NCBI GenBank assembly: GCA_001771065.1
Contig: MESQ01000049.1
Span: 1 to 60,614 of the forward strand
Direction of reading: 5' to 3'
Length of the DNA: 60,614 nucleotides
Origin: Burkholderiales bacterium RIFOXYD12_FULL_59_19
GTDB lineage: Bacteria; Pseudomonadota; Gammaproteobacteria; Burkholderiales; Burkholderiaceae_C
Shown: piece by piece, positions 37,263 through 47,604 of the stretch
Layout of the letters: each line of letters begins with the position of its first letter
Position numbering within the stretch: the stretch's first letter is position 1
Made by a program: the position numbers and the translations under genes
The notes under the pieces: generated by a model
The model's input: only the letters and a program-made list of their open reading frames with translations
Databases searched by the model: none
What the model was told of the DNA's origin: nothing

Positions 37263-38185
37263 TGCTTAAACAAAGAACTCTCAAAACATTGACACGTGCC
37301 GTGGGCATGGGGCTGCACAGCGGCCAGCGGGTGGAGATCACCCTGCGCCCGGCGCCGCCTGACACAGGCATTGTGTTCCGGCGGGTGGACCTGCCCGAGC
37401 CGGTCGACATTGTGGTGTCGGCGCTGGCCGTCACTGACACACGCATGGCCTCCACCATCTCCAGCGGCAATGTCAAGGTGCACACTGTGGAGCATTTGAT
37501 GTCGGCCTGTGCCGGCCTGGGAGTGGACAACCTGTACGTGGACATCACCGCCGAAGAGGTGCCCATTTTGGACGGCTCGGCGTCCTCGTTTGTGTTTTTG
37601 CTGCAAAGCGCTGGCATTGAATTGCAAAACTCACCCAAGCGTTTTGTGCGCCTGCTGGCCCCGGTGGAAGTGCGCCAGGGCGAGGGCGACAACGTCAAAT
37701 GGGCGCGGCTGGAACCGTTTCACGGTTATCGGCTCAGTTTTGAGATCGACTTCAGCCACCCGGCGGTGGACTCGACGGGCCAGAGCGTGATGTTTGACAT
37801 GAGCCTGGGCTCGTACTCCAAAGACATTGCCCGTGCCCGCACTTTTGGCTTTACCAAAGACGTCGAGATGATGCGTGCCAACGGCCTGGCCCTGGGCGGC
37901 GGGCTGGACAATGCCATCGTGATGGATGACTACAAGGTGCTCAATGCTGGTGGCCTGCGTTACGACGACGAGTTTGTCAAACACAAGATCCTTGACGCCA
38001 TGGGTGATCTGTACCTGCTGGGCAAACCCCTGTTGGCCAGCTACAGCGCGTTTCGTTCGGGCCATGCACTCAACAACCTGCTGCTGCGCGAGTTGTTGAA
38101 CCAGCCCCAGGACTGGGACGTGGTGACGTTTGACAACGAAAAACAGGCACCGGCTGGTTTTGCCCAGCTGGCGCGCGCCTGGTAG
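37262..38185 (+). CDS. lpxC: UDP-3-O-acyl-GlcNAc deacetylase LpxC
   Basis: Zn2+-dependent committed step of lipid A synthesis in the cytosol. The 307-residue protein starts [21 protein letters not shown] and has the zinc ligands H78 ([10 protein letters not shown]), H241 and D245 ([15 protein letters not shown]), and the active-site region [13 protein letters not shown]. Length is normal. The GTG at 37262 is supported by the family N terminus. In related genomes it follows ftsZ directly; here 6.1 kb of accessory DNA separates them. Confidence 0.96.
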   Translation: MLKQRTLKTLTRAVGMGLHSGQRVEITLRPAPPDTGIVFRRVDLPEPVDIVVSALAVTDTRMASTISSGNVKVHTVEHLMSACAGLGVDNLYVDITAEEVPILDGSASSFVFLLQSAGIELQNSPKRFVRLLAPVEVRQGEGDNVKWARLEPFHGYRLSFEIDFSHPAVDSTGQSVMFDMSLGSYSKDIARARTFGFTKDVEMMRANGLALGGGLDNAIVMDDYKVLNAGGLRYDDEFVKHKILDAMGDLYLLGKPLLASYSAFRSGHALNNLLLRELLNQPQDWDVVTFDNEKQAPAGFAQLARAW

Positions 38186-38195
38186 GAGACTTGCC

Positions 38196-38372
38196 ATGTT
38201 GCTGTTTCGCTGGTTGGTTTTGTTGATGCTGCTGGGCGCCCTGGTGTCGTTTGGCTTTTATGCCGGCACCGGTGACCCGCGTTTTAAGCGTTATGGCTGG
38301 ATCATCCTGAAATGGGCGTTGTTGTCGGCCTTTGGTTTTTTTGCCGTGCTGATCCTGGAGAGGGTGGTGTAA
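38196..38372 (+). CDS. 58-residue two-helix membrane protein
   Basis: A tiny hydrophobic protein with two membrane segments, LFRWLVLLMLLGALVSFGFY (residues about 3-22) and WIILKWALLSAFGFFAVLIL (about 35-54), joined by a short polar loop (AGTGDPRFKRYG). TAGGAGA lies 6 bases before the ATG at 38196. The start is 10 bases after lpxC, so it is likely cotranscribed. I do not know its function. It is short enough to be missed by gene callers. Confidence 0.7.
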   Translation: MLLFRWLVLLMLLGALVSFGFYAGTGDPRFKRYGWIILKWALLSAFGFFAVLILERVV

Positions 38373-38404
38373 GCATGGCGCATGCGGCTCAAAAACACCT
38401 TGAC

Positions 38405-38534
38405 GCATGGTGATTGGGTTATGCGACCGGACTTTGGAGCGACAGGCGCGCGCAGAAAGCATCTCGCACACCGATCCGCATCTTCGCGCGTGTTTTCGCT
38501 CCAAAACCGCACGCGCATGACCCAGTCGCCATGC
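38405..38534. repeat. Long imperfect inverted repeat upstream of gspG
   Basis: The outer arms (38405-38425 and 38514-38534) match at 18 of 21 positions (GCATGGTGATTGGG against GCATGGCGACTGGG). Inner words TTTGGAGCGA (about 38433-38442) and TCGCTCCAAA (about 38496-38505) are also complementary. The whole could fold into a long cruciform or mRNA stem. A separate perfect dyad TTCTGGC/GCCAGAA lies at 38559-38579. The gspG promoter is probably in this stretch. Confidence 0.6.
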
Positions 38535-38558
38535 CGGAGGCGCAAGCGGGAATAAGTT

Positions 38559-38579
38559 TTCTGGCTAAACTTGCCAGAA
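38559..38579. promoter_or_regulatory. TTCTGGC-N7-GCCAGAA dyad upstream of gspG
   Basis: A perfect 7-bp inverted repeat with a 7-base spacer, 40 bases before the gspG ATG at 38620. Its size and position suit a transcription factor operator controlling the type II secretion operon. The factor is unknown. Confidence 0.45.
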
Positions 38580-38619
38580 CGCATGTTACATGCCCTTTTT
38601 AAATGGCAACATTGGTCCC

Positions 38620-39063
38620 ATGAACAAAAAATCCTCCCTGCTTTTGCGCCGCCTGCAACGCGGCTTTACTTTGATCGAATTGATGGTGGTGTTACTCATC
38701 ATTGGTGTGTTGGCAGCCCTGATCGTGCCCAACGTGCTCGACCGTGCCGACGACGCGCGGGTCACGGCGGCCAAAACTGATGTGGCCAACCTGATGCAGG
38801 CGCTCAAGCTGTACCGCCTGGACAACCAGCGTTACCCCAGTGCCGAGCAGGGCTTGCAAGCCTTGCTGGTCAAGCCCACCACGACCCCGGTGCCGGGCAA
38901 CTGGAAAAACTACCTCGACAAATTGCCGCAAGACCCCTGGGGTCAGGCCTATATTTACCTGAACCCGGGCATCAAGGGCGAGGTCGATGTGATGTCGTAT
39001 GGCGCTGACGGTCAGTCCGGCGGTGAAGGCCGTGATGCAGACATTGGCAGCTGGCAGCCCTGA
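38620..39063 (+). CDS. gspG: Type II secretion major pseudopilin GspG
   Basis: Major pilin of the T2SS pseudopilus, assembled in the inner membrane and periplasm. The 147-residue prepilin has a basic leader (MNKKSSLLLRRLQRG), a prepilin peptidase site G15/F16, Glu at mature position 5 (FTLIELMVVLLIIGVLAAL) and the GspG core (RYPSAEQGLQALL, WGQAYIY, SYGADGQSGGEG calcium loop). An upstream in-frame ATG at 38590 has no ribosome site and breaks the leader. First gene of the operon. Confidence 0.95.
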   Translation: MNKKSSLLLRRLQRGFTLIELMVVLLIIGVLAALIVPNVLDRADDARVTAAKTDVANLMQALKLYRLDNQRYPSAEQGLQALLVKPTTTPVPGNWKNYLDKLPQDPWGQAYIYLNPGIKGEVDVMSYGADGQSGGEGRDADIGSWQP

Positions 39064-39547
39064 GTTGTCAAACCGTCGCCTGCGCCCTGCGGCTGGCTTT
39101 ACCCTGCTGGAGTTGTTGGTGGTGCTGGCGATTGTGGCAATTGCCTCCGCCGGTGTTGGTTTTGCCCTGCGCGACGGCACTCAGACCCAGCTTGAGCGTG
39201 AGGCCTTGCGCCTGTCCGCCTTGTTCGAGTCGGCCCGGGCGCGTTCACAGGTCACGGGTGTGCCGGTGCGCTGGCAGGTGACCCCCGAGGGCTTTTATTT
39301 TGAGGGTTTGCCGCCGTCCGAGCTGCCTGAAGACGTTTTGCCGCACACCTGGCTGGACGCGGACACCACCGCTTCGGTCGATGCTGCCATGGAAAACGCA
39401 GCACCGCCCGAGTCGCTTTTGCTGGGCCCTGACCCCATCATTGAGCCGCAAGGGGTCACGCTGCAGTCACGTAGCAAGCCCTTGCAACGCCTGCGTTTGG
39501 CCACCGACGGTGTGCGGCCGTTTGCCGTGCCGGTTGACTTGCCGTGA
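39035..39547 (+). CDS. gspH: Type II secretion minor pseudopilin GspH
   Basis: Minor pseudopilin near the pseudopilus tip. The prepilin site is AAG/FTLLELLVVLAIVAIASAG with Glu5. The C-terminal globular part has the FEGLPPSELPEDVLPHTW region. The start is uncertain: the ATG at 39035 overlaps gspG by 29 bases (170 residues), and the TTG at 39065 would give a shorter leader. Overlaps gspI by 4 bases. Confidence 0.88.
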   Translation: MQTLAAGSPELSNRRLRPAAGFTLLELLVVLAIVAIASAGVGFALRDGTQTQLEREALRLSALFESARARSQVTGVPVRWQVTPEGFYFEGLPPSELPEDVLPHTWLDADTTASVDAAMENAAPPESLLLGPDPIIEPQGVTLQSRSKPLQRLRLATDGVRPFAVPVDLP

Positions 39548-39903
39548 ACCAATTCACCCGTGGTTTTACCCTGGTCGAGGTGCTGGTGGCGCTGGGTATT
39601 GTGGCGATTGCCCTGATGGCGGGCTTGCAGGCAACGGCAGCGCTGACCCAGCATGCGCAGCGCCAGTCTGACATGGTGCTGGCGCAGCTGTGTGCTGAAA
39701 ACGAGCTGGTCAAGATCCGGCTGCTCAAACAGATGCCTGATGTTGGCGACAGCAACGTGGCCTGTGAGCAGGCCGGGCGCACGCTGACGGTGGCGCTGGT
39801 AGTGCGCCCCACCCCTAACCCCAATTTCCGGCGGGTGGATGCCCGGGTGCTGGACGGCGAGCTGCCGATCTGGCGGCTGACCACCGTGGTGGGGCGCAAC
39901 TGA
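39544..39903 (+). CDS. gspI: Type II secretion minor pseudopilin GspI
   Basis: A 119-residue minor pseudopilin with a short leader (MNQFTRG), cleavage at G/F and the FTLVEVLVALGIVAIALMAGL helix given here in part, with Glu5. CAENELVKIRL is the usual continuation. GTG start at 39544 overlapping the gspH TGA. Forms the I-J-K tip complex with the next two genes. Overlaps gspJ by one base. Confidence 0.92.
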   Translation: MNQFTRGFTLVEVLVALGIVAIALMAGLQATAALTQHAQRQSDMVLAQLCAENELVKIRLLKQMPDVGDSNVACEQAGRTLTVALVVRPTPNPNFRRVDARVLDGELPIWRLTTVVGRN

Positions 39904-40592
39904 TGCGACACACGACAAGCTGCCGGGGTTTTACCCTGATTGAGCTGTTGCTGGCGATCAGCCTGATGGCCTTGATGACGGTGTTGAGCTGGCGTGGTCT
40001 GGACGGTATCAGCCGGGCCCAAAACCGGTTGCAACAACAATCTGACGATGTGCTGGCGCTGCAGGCCACGCTGGGGCAATGGGGCGCTGACCTGGAGGCC
40101 ATGGCTGAGCAGCCCGACATGCCCAGTCTGGACTGGGACGGCCGGGCACTGCGCCTGGTGCGACGCAGCAGTGCTGAGCCGGGTGCGGGCCTGCGGGTGG
40201 TGGCCTGGGCGCGGCGCAGTGAAGCGGGCCGGGGTCAGTGGCTGCGCTGGCAGTCGCCGCCGCTGTTAACGCGCAGTGCGCTGGATCTTGCCTGGCAAAA
40301 AGCGCAGGGCTGGGCCCAAACCCCAAGCGAAGATGATTTGGCGCGCGAGGTGCGCACGGTGGCGCTGGACCAGTGGCAAATTTTTTATTTTCGTGGCAAT
40401 GCCTGGAGCAATCCGCTGTCCAGTGCAGGCAGCGCCGACAGTGTCCCGGTCGCGACGCCAAGCGCCAGTGCGGGCGTGCTGGCAACCGTGCCCGATGGGG
40501 TGCGGCTGGTGTTGACCTTGTCACCTGGGCAGGCCATCAACGGCACATTGACGCGTGACTGGGTGCGCGGTTCGATGCGGGGTGGCCAATGA
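39903..40592 (+). CDS. gspJ: Type II secretion minor pseudopilin GspJ
   Basis: A 229-residue minor pseudopilin. Leader MRHTTSCRG, then FTLIELLLAISLMALMTVLS with Glu5, followed by the family segment SWRGLDGISRAQNRLQQ and a globular C-terminal part. Partner of GspI and GspK in the tip complex. ATG at 39903; overlaps gspK by 4 bases. Confidence 0.93.
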   Translation: MRHTTSCRGFTLIELLLAISLMALMTVLSWRGLDGISRAQNRLQQQSDDVLALQATLGQWGADLEAMAEQPDMPSLDWDGRALRLVRRSSAEPGAGLRVVAWARRSEAGRGQWLRWQSPPLLTRSALDLAWQKAQGWAQTPSEDDLAREVRTVALDQWQIFYFRGNAWSNPLSSAGSADSVPVATPSASAGVLATVPDGVRLVLTLSPGQAINGTLTRDWVRGSMRGGQ

Positions 40593-41560
40593 GAGCGCAA
40601 CGCGGCGCCGCCATTTTGACCGCCATGCTGACGGTGGTGCTGGTGGCAACACTGGCATCGGGCATGTTGTGGCAACAATGGCGCAGCGTGGAGGTCGAGT
40701 CCGCCCAGCGCACGCGGGTGCAATCGGCCTGGATTCTGACCGGTGCGCTGGATTGGGCGCGTTTGATTTTGCGTGAAGACGCGCGCCAGGGCGGGCCCGA
40801 CTACCTGGCCGAACCCTGGGCCGTGGCGCTGGCGCCGGCGCGCCTGACCACGTTTTTGGCGGCTGAGCGCGGTGAGGCTTTGGTGGGTGATGACGCCGAC
40901 AGTGTGCAAGACGCATTTTTGGCAGGCGCCATGCAAGACCTGCAGGCGCGCCTGAATCTGATCAATCTGATTGACAACGGCAAACTTCACGCGCCCAGCC
41001 TGGCAGCCTGGACCATTCTGTTCAAACAACTGAATTTGCCCGAGTCTGAGTTGTTGGCCTTGACGCAGCAGCTGTTGCGGGCCTATGGCCCGGTCTTGCC
41101 TGCGGCTGCGGCTGGGCAAGTGCAGACCCCGTTGCGCCCGCAGACCATTGACGACTTGGTCTGGCTGGGCTTGTCCCCGGCTACCTTGCAGGTTTTGGCT
41201 CCTTTTGTCACGCTGCTGCCAGCGCGCACCCCGGTCAACCTCAACACGGCCACCCCCGAGGTACTGATGGCCTGCATTCCCGGTCTGGACATGGCGCAGG
41301 CGCGCTCGCTGGAGACCGCACGTGATGCCCAACACCTGAGCACGCTGGCGGATGCCGAGCAACGTCTGGGTGACGCGACGATCAAGCTCAATGCCACCGA
41401 GCACGCCATATCATCCCGGTTTTTCAGCGTCACCGGGCAACTCCGGGTGGGACAAACCCTGCTGCAAGAGACCTCGGTGCTGCAACGCGACGGTCTGGAC
41501 GTCAAAATCCTGCTGCGCACCCGCGAGGTGGTTCGCACGGGTGCGCCACTCTTACAATGA
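40589..41560 (+). CDS. gspK: Type II secretion minor pseudopilin GspK
   Basis: The large (323-residue) tip pseudopilin. The leader is MRAQRG and the helix AAILTAMLTVVLVATLASGM lacks Glu5, as is normal for GspK. The core has WARLILREDARQGGPDYL, DLQARLNLINL and the helix-hairpin-helix-like TPVNLNTATPEVLMACIPGL. GspK caps the pseudopilus. It is followed 16 bases later by gspL. Confidence 0.92.
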   Translation: MRAQRGAAILTAMLTVVLVATLASGMLWQQWRSVEVESAQRTRVQSAWILTGALDWARLILREDARQGGPDYLAEPWAVALAPARLTTFLAAERGEALVGDDADSVQDAFLAGAMQDLQARLNLINLIDNGKLHAPSLAAWTILFKQLNLPESELLALTQQLLRAYGPVLPAAAAGQVQTPLRPQTIDDLVWLGLSPATLQVLAPFVTLLPARTPVNLNTATPEVLMACIPGLDMAQARSLETARDAQHLSTLADAEQRLGDATIKLNATEHAISSRFFSVTGQLRVGQTLLQETSVLQRDGLDVKILLRTREVVRTGAPLLQ

Positions 41561-41576
41561 TCCGAAGCTGTTCACC

Positions 41577-42809
41577 ATGACCACTCTCCTCATTACCCTA
41601 CCCATTGCCAGCACCGACGCTGTCGCCTTGTACGACTATGTGCTGGCCGCTGAAGGCAGCGCAGAACTACGCAGTGCCGGTGTGCCGCTGGGATTGCTGC
41701 CAATGCCCCCGGACCGCCAGACCGAGGTGCTTGTGGTGCTGCCCATGCAAGCCCTGTCCTGGCATCAGGTGCAGTTGCCCAAGGGCAGCCTGGCGCGTGG
41801 CCTGATGGCGGAGCGCGGCGCCGGCCGTTTGCGCAGCATCCTTGACGGTTTGCTGGAAGACCAGTTGCTCGACGAGCCGGCACAGTTGCACCTGGCGCTG
41901 CAGCCCCAGCCGGTGGTGGCTGCCCCGGTGTGGGTGGTCGCCTGTGACAAGGCCTGGCTCGCCGGGCATTTACTGGCCTTGGCGCAAGCGGGTCTGGCGG
42001 CCAGCCGGATCGTGCCCGAGTTCAGCCCCGAGGCATTGGCGCAAACCCTTTATGTGGTCGGTGACGAACACCAGCCGATGCTGGTGGGCCACAATTTGGT
42101 GCCGTGTTCCCTGTCTGCCAGCACGGTGGCCTGGTTGGGTGAGCCATCGGCTCAAGGCCTTCTGCCTGAGCTGGTCGCCGAACCTGCCGTGGCCGCGCTG
42201 GCTGAAAGCCTGTTCAAGCGCCCGGTCACTTTGCTGCAGCGGCCGCAGCGGCTGTTGCAGGCGGCGCAAACCGCCTGGGACTTGTCCCAGTTTGACCTGG
42301 TTAATGCCAACCGGGACCGGGTGTGGGCCAAACTGGCGTTGGGCGCCCAAAGTTTGCTGCATGCCGCGCCGTGGCGCGCGGCGCGGCTGGCCCTGCTGGC
42401 GCTGGTGCTGGTGAACCTGGTGGGACTGAATGTATGGGCTTTGCGTGAGCAGGCGGCACTGCAAGTCAAACGCCAGGCAGTGCGTTCGGTGCTGACGGGT
42501 ACCTTTCCCAAAATACCGGTGGTGGTGGACGCGCCGCTGCAAATGGCGCGCGAAGTGGCAGCTTTGCAGCGCGCCAGCGGTGCCGCCTCAGGCACCGACA
42601 TGGAAGCCATGCTGGCCGCGTTGGCCGCCGTGGTGCCCGTGACGCAAACCTTGACCTCGCTTGATTACGTTGCGCAGGAATTGCGCACCAAAGTACCAGC
42701 CAACTCGGCCGCCGAGCAGGCGCGGGTGGTGCTGGCGCTTAAACAACAGGGGCTGGCTGCCAGTTGGGATGGCGCGCAGTGGTTGCTTAAACAGGGGCCG
42801 ACACCATGA
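41577..42809 (+). CDS. gspL: Type II secretion inner-membrane protein GspL
   Basis: Bitopic protein linking the ATPase GspE to the pseudopilus machinery. The 410-residue protein has an actin-like cytoplasmic domain (residues about 1-255, with LPMQALSWHQVQLPKG), a membrane helix (LALLALVLVNLVGLNVWAL, about residues 271-289) and a periplasmic ferredoxin-like domain. The frame is open from 41352; the ATG at 41577 gives MTTLLITLPIASTDA. Overlaps gspM by 4 bases. Confidence 0.9.
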   Translation: MTTLLITLPIASTDAVALYDYVLAAEGSAELRSAGVPLGLLPMPPDRQTEVLVVLPMQALSWHQVQLPKGSLARGLMAERGAGRLRSILDGLLEDQLLDEPAQLHLALQPQPVVAAPVWVVACDKAWLAGHLLALAQAGLAASRIVPEFSPEALAQTLYVVGDEHQPMLVGHNLVPCSLSASTVAWLGEPSAQGLLPELVAEPAVAALAESLFKRPVTLLQRPQRLLQAAQTAWDLSQFDLVNANRDRVWAKLALGAQSLLHAAPWRAARLALLALVLVNLVGLNVWALREQAALQVKRQAVRSVLTGTFPKIPVVVDAPLQMAREVAALQRASGAASGTDMEAMLAALAAVVPVTQTLTSLDYVAQELRTKVPANSAAEQARVVLALKQQGLAASWDGAQWLLKQGPTP

Positions 42810-43288
42810 ACCTACTGACGCAATTGAAAACCCGCTGGCGCAGCATGACACCGCGTGAACAGCGCTGGGTGATGTTGGCTGGCGCCGTGACCAGCCTGGC
42901 CCTGTTGTGGTGGCTGGTGTTGGCGCCCGCGCTGGCCGTGCTCAAGGCGGCCCCGGCGCAGCATCAGGCGCTGGATGCCCAGTTGCAGCACATGCAGCGT
43001 CTGCAAGCCCAGGTCAAAGCCTTGCAGGCCCAACCGGTGCTCTCGGTCGATGAGGCGCGCCTGGCGCTGGAGCTTTCGCTCAAGCCGCTGGGGACTGCGG
43101 CACAAATGGTCGTGCAATTGGACCGTGTCACCGTCACGCTCAAGGCGGTCAGTGCCAGCGCCTTGGCACAGTGGCTCGCCACTGCCCGGCAAAACGCGCA
43201 CACCGCGCCGCTTGAAGCGCACCTGGTGCGCAACCCGGCCGGCAGTTGGGACGGCACCCTGGTGCTCAATCTGGGTGCGAAGTCATGA
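42806..43288 (+). CDS. gspM: Type II secretion inner-membrane protein GspM
   Basis: Partner of GspL. The 160-residue protein has the short N-terminal cytoplasmic segment with TPREQRWVMLAGAVTSLALL leading into the membrane helix (about residues 18-36), a coiled-coil stretch (QHQALDAQLQHMQRLQAQVK, about 50-69) and a periplasmic ferredoxin-like fold. Overlaps gspL and gspN by 4 bases each. Confidence 0.9.
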   Translation: MNLLTQLKTRWRSMTPREQRWVMLAGAVTSLALLWWLVLAPALAVLKAAPAQHQALDAQLQHMQRLQAQVKALQAQPVLSVDEARLALELSLKPLGTAAQMVVQLDRVTVTLKAVSASALAQWLATARQNAHTAPLEAHLVRNPAGSWDGTLVLNLGAKS

Positions 43289-44067
43289 AACTGAGGCAAA
43301 AATCCACCCCCTGGGGCTGGGCGCTGAGCGGCGCACTGCTGGGCTTGTTGCTGAGTACTGCGCTTTTTGCCCCGGCCCGCTGGCTGTCTTCGCTGTTGCG
43401 TCAAGTCAGCCAGGGCCAGTTGCTGCTGCAAGATGCGCGCGGCACGGTCTGGACGGGTTCGGCCAGGGTCACGGTGACCGGCGGTCCGGGGAGCCAGGAA
43501 ACGGCCACACTGCCCGGCCGTCTGGCCTGGATTTTTTCGCCCGGTCTGGGCCCTGCACGGTTACAGCTTCATGCCGACTGTTGTATGCAGCAAGCCTGGG
43601 CCATGCGCTTGCAACCACGTTGGAACGGTTTTCAGGTCAGCCTGTCAGATGCGCAGTCGCAGTGGCCGGCCAAGTTGCTGGCTGGCCTGGGCACACCCTG
43701 GAACACGATTCAGCCGCAAGGTGAGCTGCTGCTCACCACCCAGGGCCTGACGCTGGCCTGGGCCGCAGGGCGCCTGGTGTTGTCGGGGGCTGCACAACTT
43801 GACGCCATGAATCTGTCGTCGCACCTGTCTACGCTGCGCCCCATGGGCAGCTACCGTTTCAGCTTGACCGGTGGCACACCGGTCTCCCTGGCCCTGACCA
43901 CGCTGCAGGGCAGTCTGCAGCTCACTGGCAGCGGGCAGTGGGTGGGCGGCCAATTGCGTTTTAACGGCGAGGCCAGTGCTGTGCCACAGCATCAGGCGGC
44001 CCTGTCAAATCTCCTGAATCTTATTGGGCGGCGCAATGGCGCACGCTCCATCATCAAAGTGGGTTGA
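43285..44067 (+). CDS. gspN: Type II secretion protein GspN
   Basis: An optional T2SS component of uncertain role, anchored by an N-terminal helix (GWALSGALLGLLLSTALFAP, residues about 10-29) with a periplasmic beta-rich domain (LLLQDARGTVWTGSARVTVT). Length 260 is normal. The family is found in only some T2SS. ATG at 43285 overlaps gspM. gspD follows after 6 bases. Confidence 0.87.
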   Translation: MKLRQKSTPWGWALSGALLGLLLSTALFAPARWLSSLLRQVSQGQLLLQDARGTVWTGSARVTVTGGPGSQETATLPGRLAWIFSPGLGPARLQLHADCCMQQAWAMRLQPRWNGFQVSLSDAQSQWPAKLLAGLGTPWNTIQPQGELLLTTQGLTLAWAAGRLVLSGAAQLDAMNLSSHLSTLRPMGSYRFSLTGGTPVSLALTTLQGSLQLTGSGQWVGGQLRFNGEASAVPQHQAALSNLLNLIGRRNGARSIIKVG

Positions 44068-44073
44068 ACCAGC

Positions 44074-46161
44074 ATGACCAAATTGACTTTTGTCCGATCC
44101 CGCCACCCCCTGTCCTGCGTTGCGGCTGGCGCCCTGTTGACCGTGACCCTGGCGGTGTTGCCCGCGTTGGCTGTGGCGCAGAGCGCAGCCCGATCCGCCG
44201 AGCCGGTGACGCTGAACTTCAACAATGCCGAGATCGACGCGGTGGCGCGCACCTTTGCCAGCATCACTGGGCGCAACGTGGTGGTGGACCCGCGCGTCAA
44301 GGGCACCTTGACGCTGGTGACCGACCAACCCGTGAGCCGCGCTGCCGCCATGGGCCAGTTTGTGGCGGCGCTACGCCTGCAGGGCTTCACCCTGGTAGAG
44401 ACCGATGGCTTGTACAAGGTGGTGCCAGAGGCCGATGCCAAATTGCAAAGCGCCAGGGTGAACGTGCAGAGTGATGACGACAGCAACTTGCCCTCGGGCA
44501 ACCAGATCGCCACGCAAATTTTTAAGCTCAATTTTGAATCTGCCAACAACCTGGTGCCGGTGCTGCGGCCCCTGATCAGTCCCAACAACACCATCAACGC
44601 CAACCCGGGCAACAACTCGCTGGTGATCACCGACTACGCCGACAACCTGCGCCGCATGGGCCGCATCATTGCCGCCATGGACGTGGCCAACGCCACCGAT
44701 GTTGAAGTCATTGCGCTGCAACATGCCATTGCCTCTGATCTGGCACCCCTGGTGCTGCGGCTACTGGGTTCCAGCAGCTCGGCGGCACCGGCGGGGCAGG
44801 CGGACACCTCCTTCAAAACTACCTTGATCGCGGAGCCACGCTCCAACAGCCTGATTTTGCGTGCCGCCAACGGCGCCCAACTGGCGCTGGCGCGTTCCTT
44901 GGTGGCGCGGCTGGATCAGCCCGAAGCGGGCAGCAACAACGGCGCTGCGGGCAACATTCATGTGGTGTACCTGAAAAATGCCGACGCCACCAAAATTGCG
45001 GCTACCCTGCGTGCCGCCATCAGTGGCAGTGCAGTGTCGGCGGGTGCTCCCACCGGGGCACCGGGCACGGCGGGGGGCGCGATCGCACAAGCCACCACGG
45101 GCGGCCAGATCCAGGCCGATGTGGCCACCAATTCGCTCATCATCACCGCGCCTGAACCCCAGTACCGACAGTTGCGCGCCGTCATCGACAAGCTCGACGG
45201 CCGGCGTGCCCAAGTGTTCGTTGAGAGTCTGATCGCCGAGGTCAGCGCCGACCGGGCGGCTGAATTCGGTATCCAGTGGCAGGGCCCCCTGGGCAAGGCC
45301 GGTGACGGTGTGATTGGCTTGCTGGGCAGCAACTTTGGCACCGGCGGCAAAAACATCATCAACCTCGCGATTGGTGGCGCAACCGGCGCCGTGGCGCCCG
45401 GGCGCGGGCTCAATTTTGGCGCGGCGCAGCAAACCAACGGGGTGTATGTGCTGGGTTTCCTGGCGCGTTTCCTGGAAGATTCCGGCAGTGGCAATGTGCT
45501 CTCTACGCCCAATTTGCTGACGCTGGACAATGAAGAAGCCAAAATTGTGATTGGTCAAAATGTGCCCTTTGTCACCGGCCAGTTCACGAACACCGGCGGC
45601 AGCAGCAACGGCTCGGTCAATCCGTTTCAGACCATCGAGCGCAAGGACGTGGGCCTGACGCTCAAGGTCAAGCCGCAAATCAGTGAAAACGGCACTGTCA
45701 AGCTGGCCATTTATCAGGAGGTCTCCAACGTGCTGGCCTCCAGCGTCAACGCCCCCAACGGCCCAACCACCAACAAGCGCACGATCGAGTCCAACGTGCT
45801 GGTGGAAGACGGCGCCATTGTGGTGCTGGGTGGCCTGCTGCAAGATGAATACTCGGGCAACGAGGAAAAAGTGCCGGGCCTGGGCGATGTGCCGCTGTTT
45901 GGCAATTTGTTCAAGAGCGAAGCCCGCACCCGCAAAAAGACCAACCTGATGGTGTTTTTGCGCCCGGTGGTGGTGCGTGATGCGCAGGCCACAGACCGGC
46001 TCTCGATGGATCGCTACGATCTGATGCGCGCCGGCCTGGAGGCGGCCCAGCCCGCCCCCAGCCGCCTGGTGCCCATCAACGAGGCGCCGCAGTTGCCGCC
46101 AGCGCCGCCCAGGCCAGCCGCCAACGGCACGCCTGCGCCGCTGCTGGCACCGGGCCAGTAA
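44074..46161 (+). CDS. gspD: Type II secretion outer-membrane secretin GspD
   Basis: Forms the outer-membrane channel. The 695-residue protein has a signal peptide (LLTVTLAVLPALAVAQS; cleavage near residue 36), the N0 domain (VTLNFNNAEIDAVARTFASI), N1-N3 repeats (GNIHVVYLKNADATKIAATL), the secretin domain with GNVLSTPNLLTLDNEEAKI and VPLFGNLFKSEARTRKKTNL, and a Pro/Ala-rich tail (about residues 665-695). I see no obvious pilotin-binding S domain, so targeting may differ from the Klebsiella type. Confidence 0.95.
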   Translation: MTKLTFVRSRHPLSCVAAGALLTVTLAVLPALAVAQSAARSAEPVTLNFNNAEIDAVARTFASITGRNVVVDPRVKGTLTLVTDQPVSRAAAMGQFVAALRLQGFTLVETDGLYKVVPEADAKLQSARVNVQSDDDSNLPSGNQIATQIFKLNFESANNLVPVLRPLISPNNTINANPGNNSLVITDYADNLRRMGRIIAAMDVANATDVEVIALQHAIASDLAPLVLRLLGSSSSAAPAGQADTSFKTTLIAEPRSNSLILRAANGAQLALARSLVARLDQPEAGSNNGAAGNIHVVYLKNADATKIAATLRAAISGSAVSAGAPTGAPGTAGGAIAQATTGGQIQADVATNSLIITAPEPQYRQLRAVIDKLDGRRAQVFVESLIAEVSADRAAEFGIQWQGPLGKAGDGVIGLLGSNFGTGGKNIINLAIGGATGAVAPGRGLNFGAAQQTNGVYVLGFLARFLEDSGSGNVLSTPNLLTLDNEEAKIVIGQNVPFVTGQFTNTGGSSNGSVNPFQTIERKDVGLTLKVKPQISENGTVKLAIYQEVSNVLASSVNAPNGPTTNKRTIESNVLVEDGAIVVLGGLLQDEYSGNEEKVPGLGDVPLFGNLFKSEARTRKKTNLMVFLRPVVVRDAQATDRLSMDRYDLMRAGLEAAQPAPSRLVPINEAPQLPPAPPRPAANGTPAPLLAPGQ

Positions 46162-46183
46162 GCTGTAGCCAACGAGCTGGTCC

Positions 46184-47584
<1,401 letters not shown>

Positions 47585-47604
47585 GCTGCAGAAAGCATTA
47601 GCCC

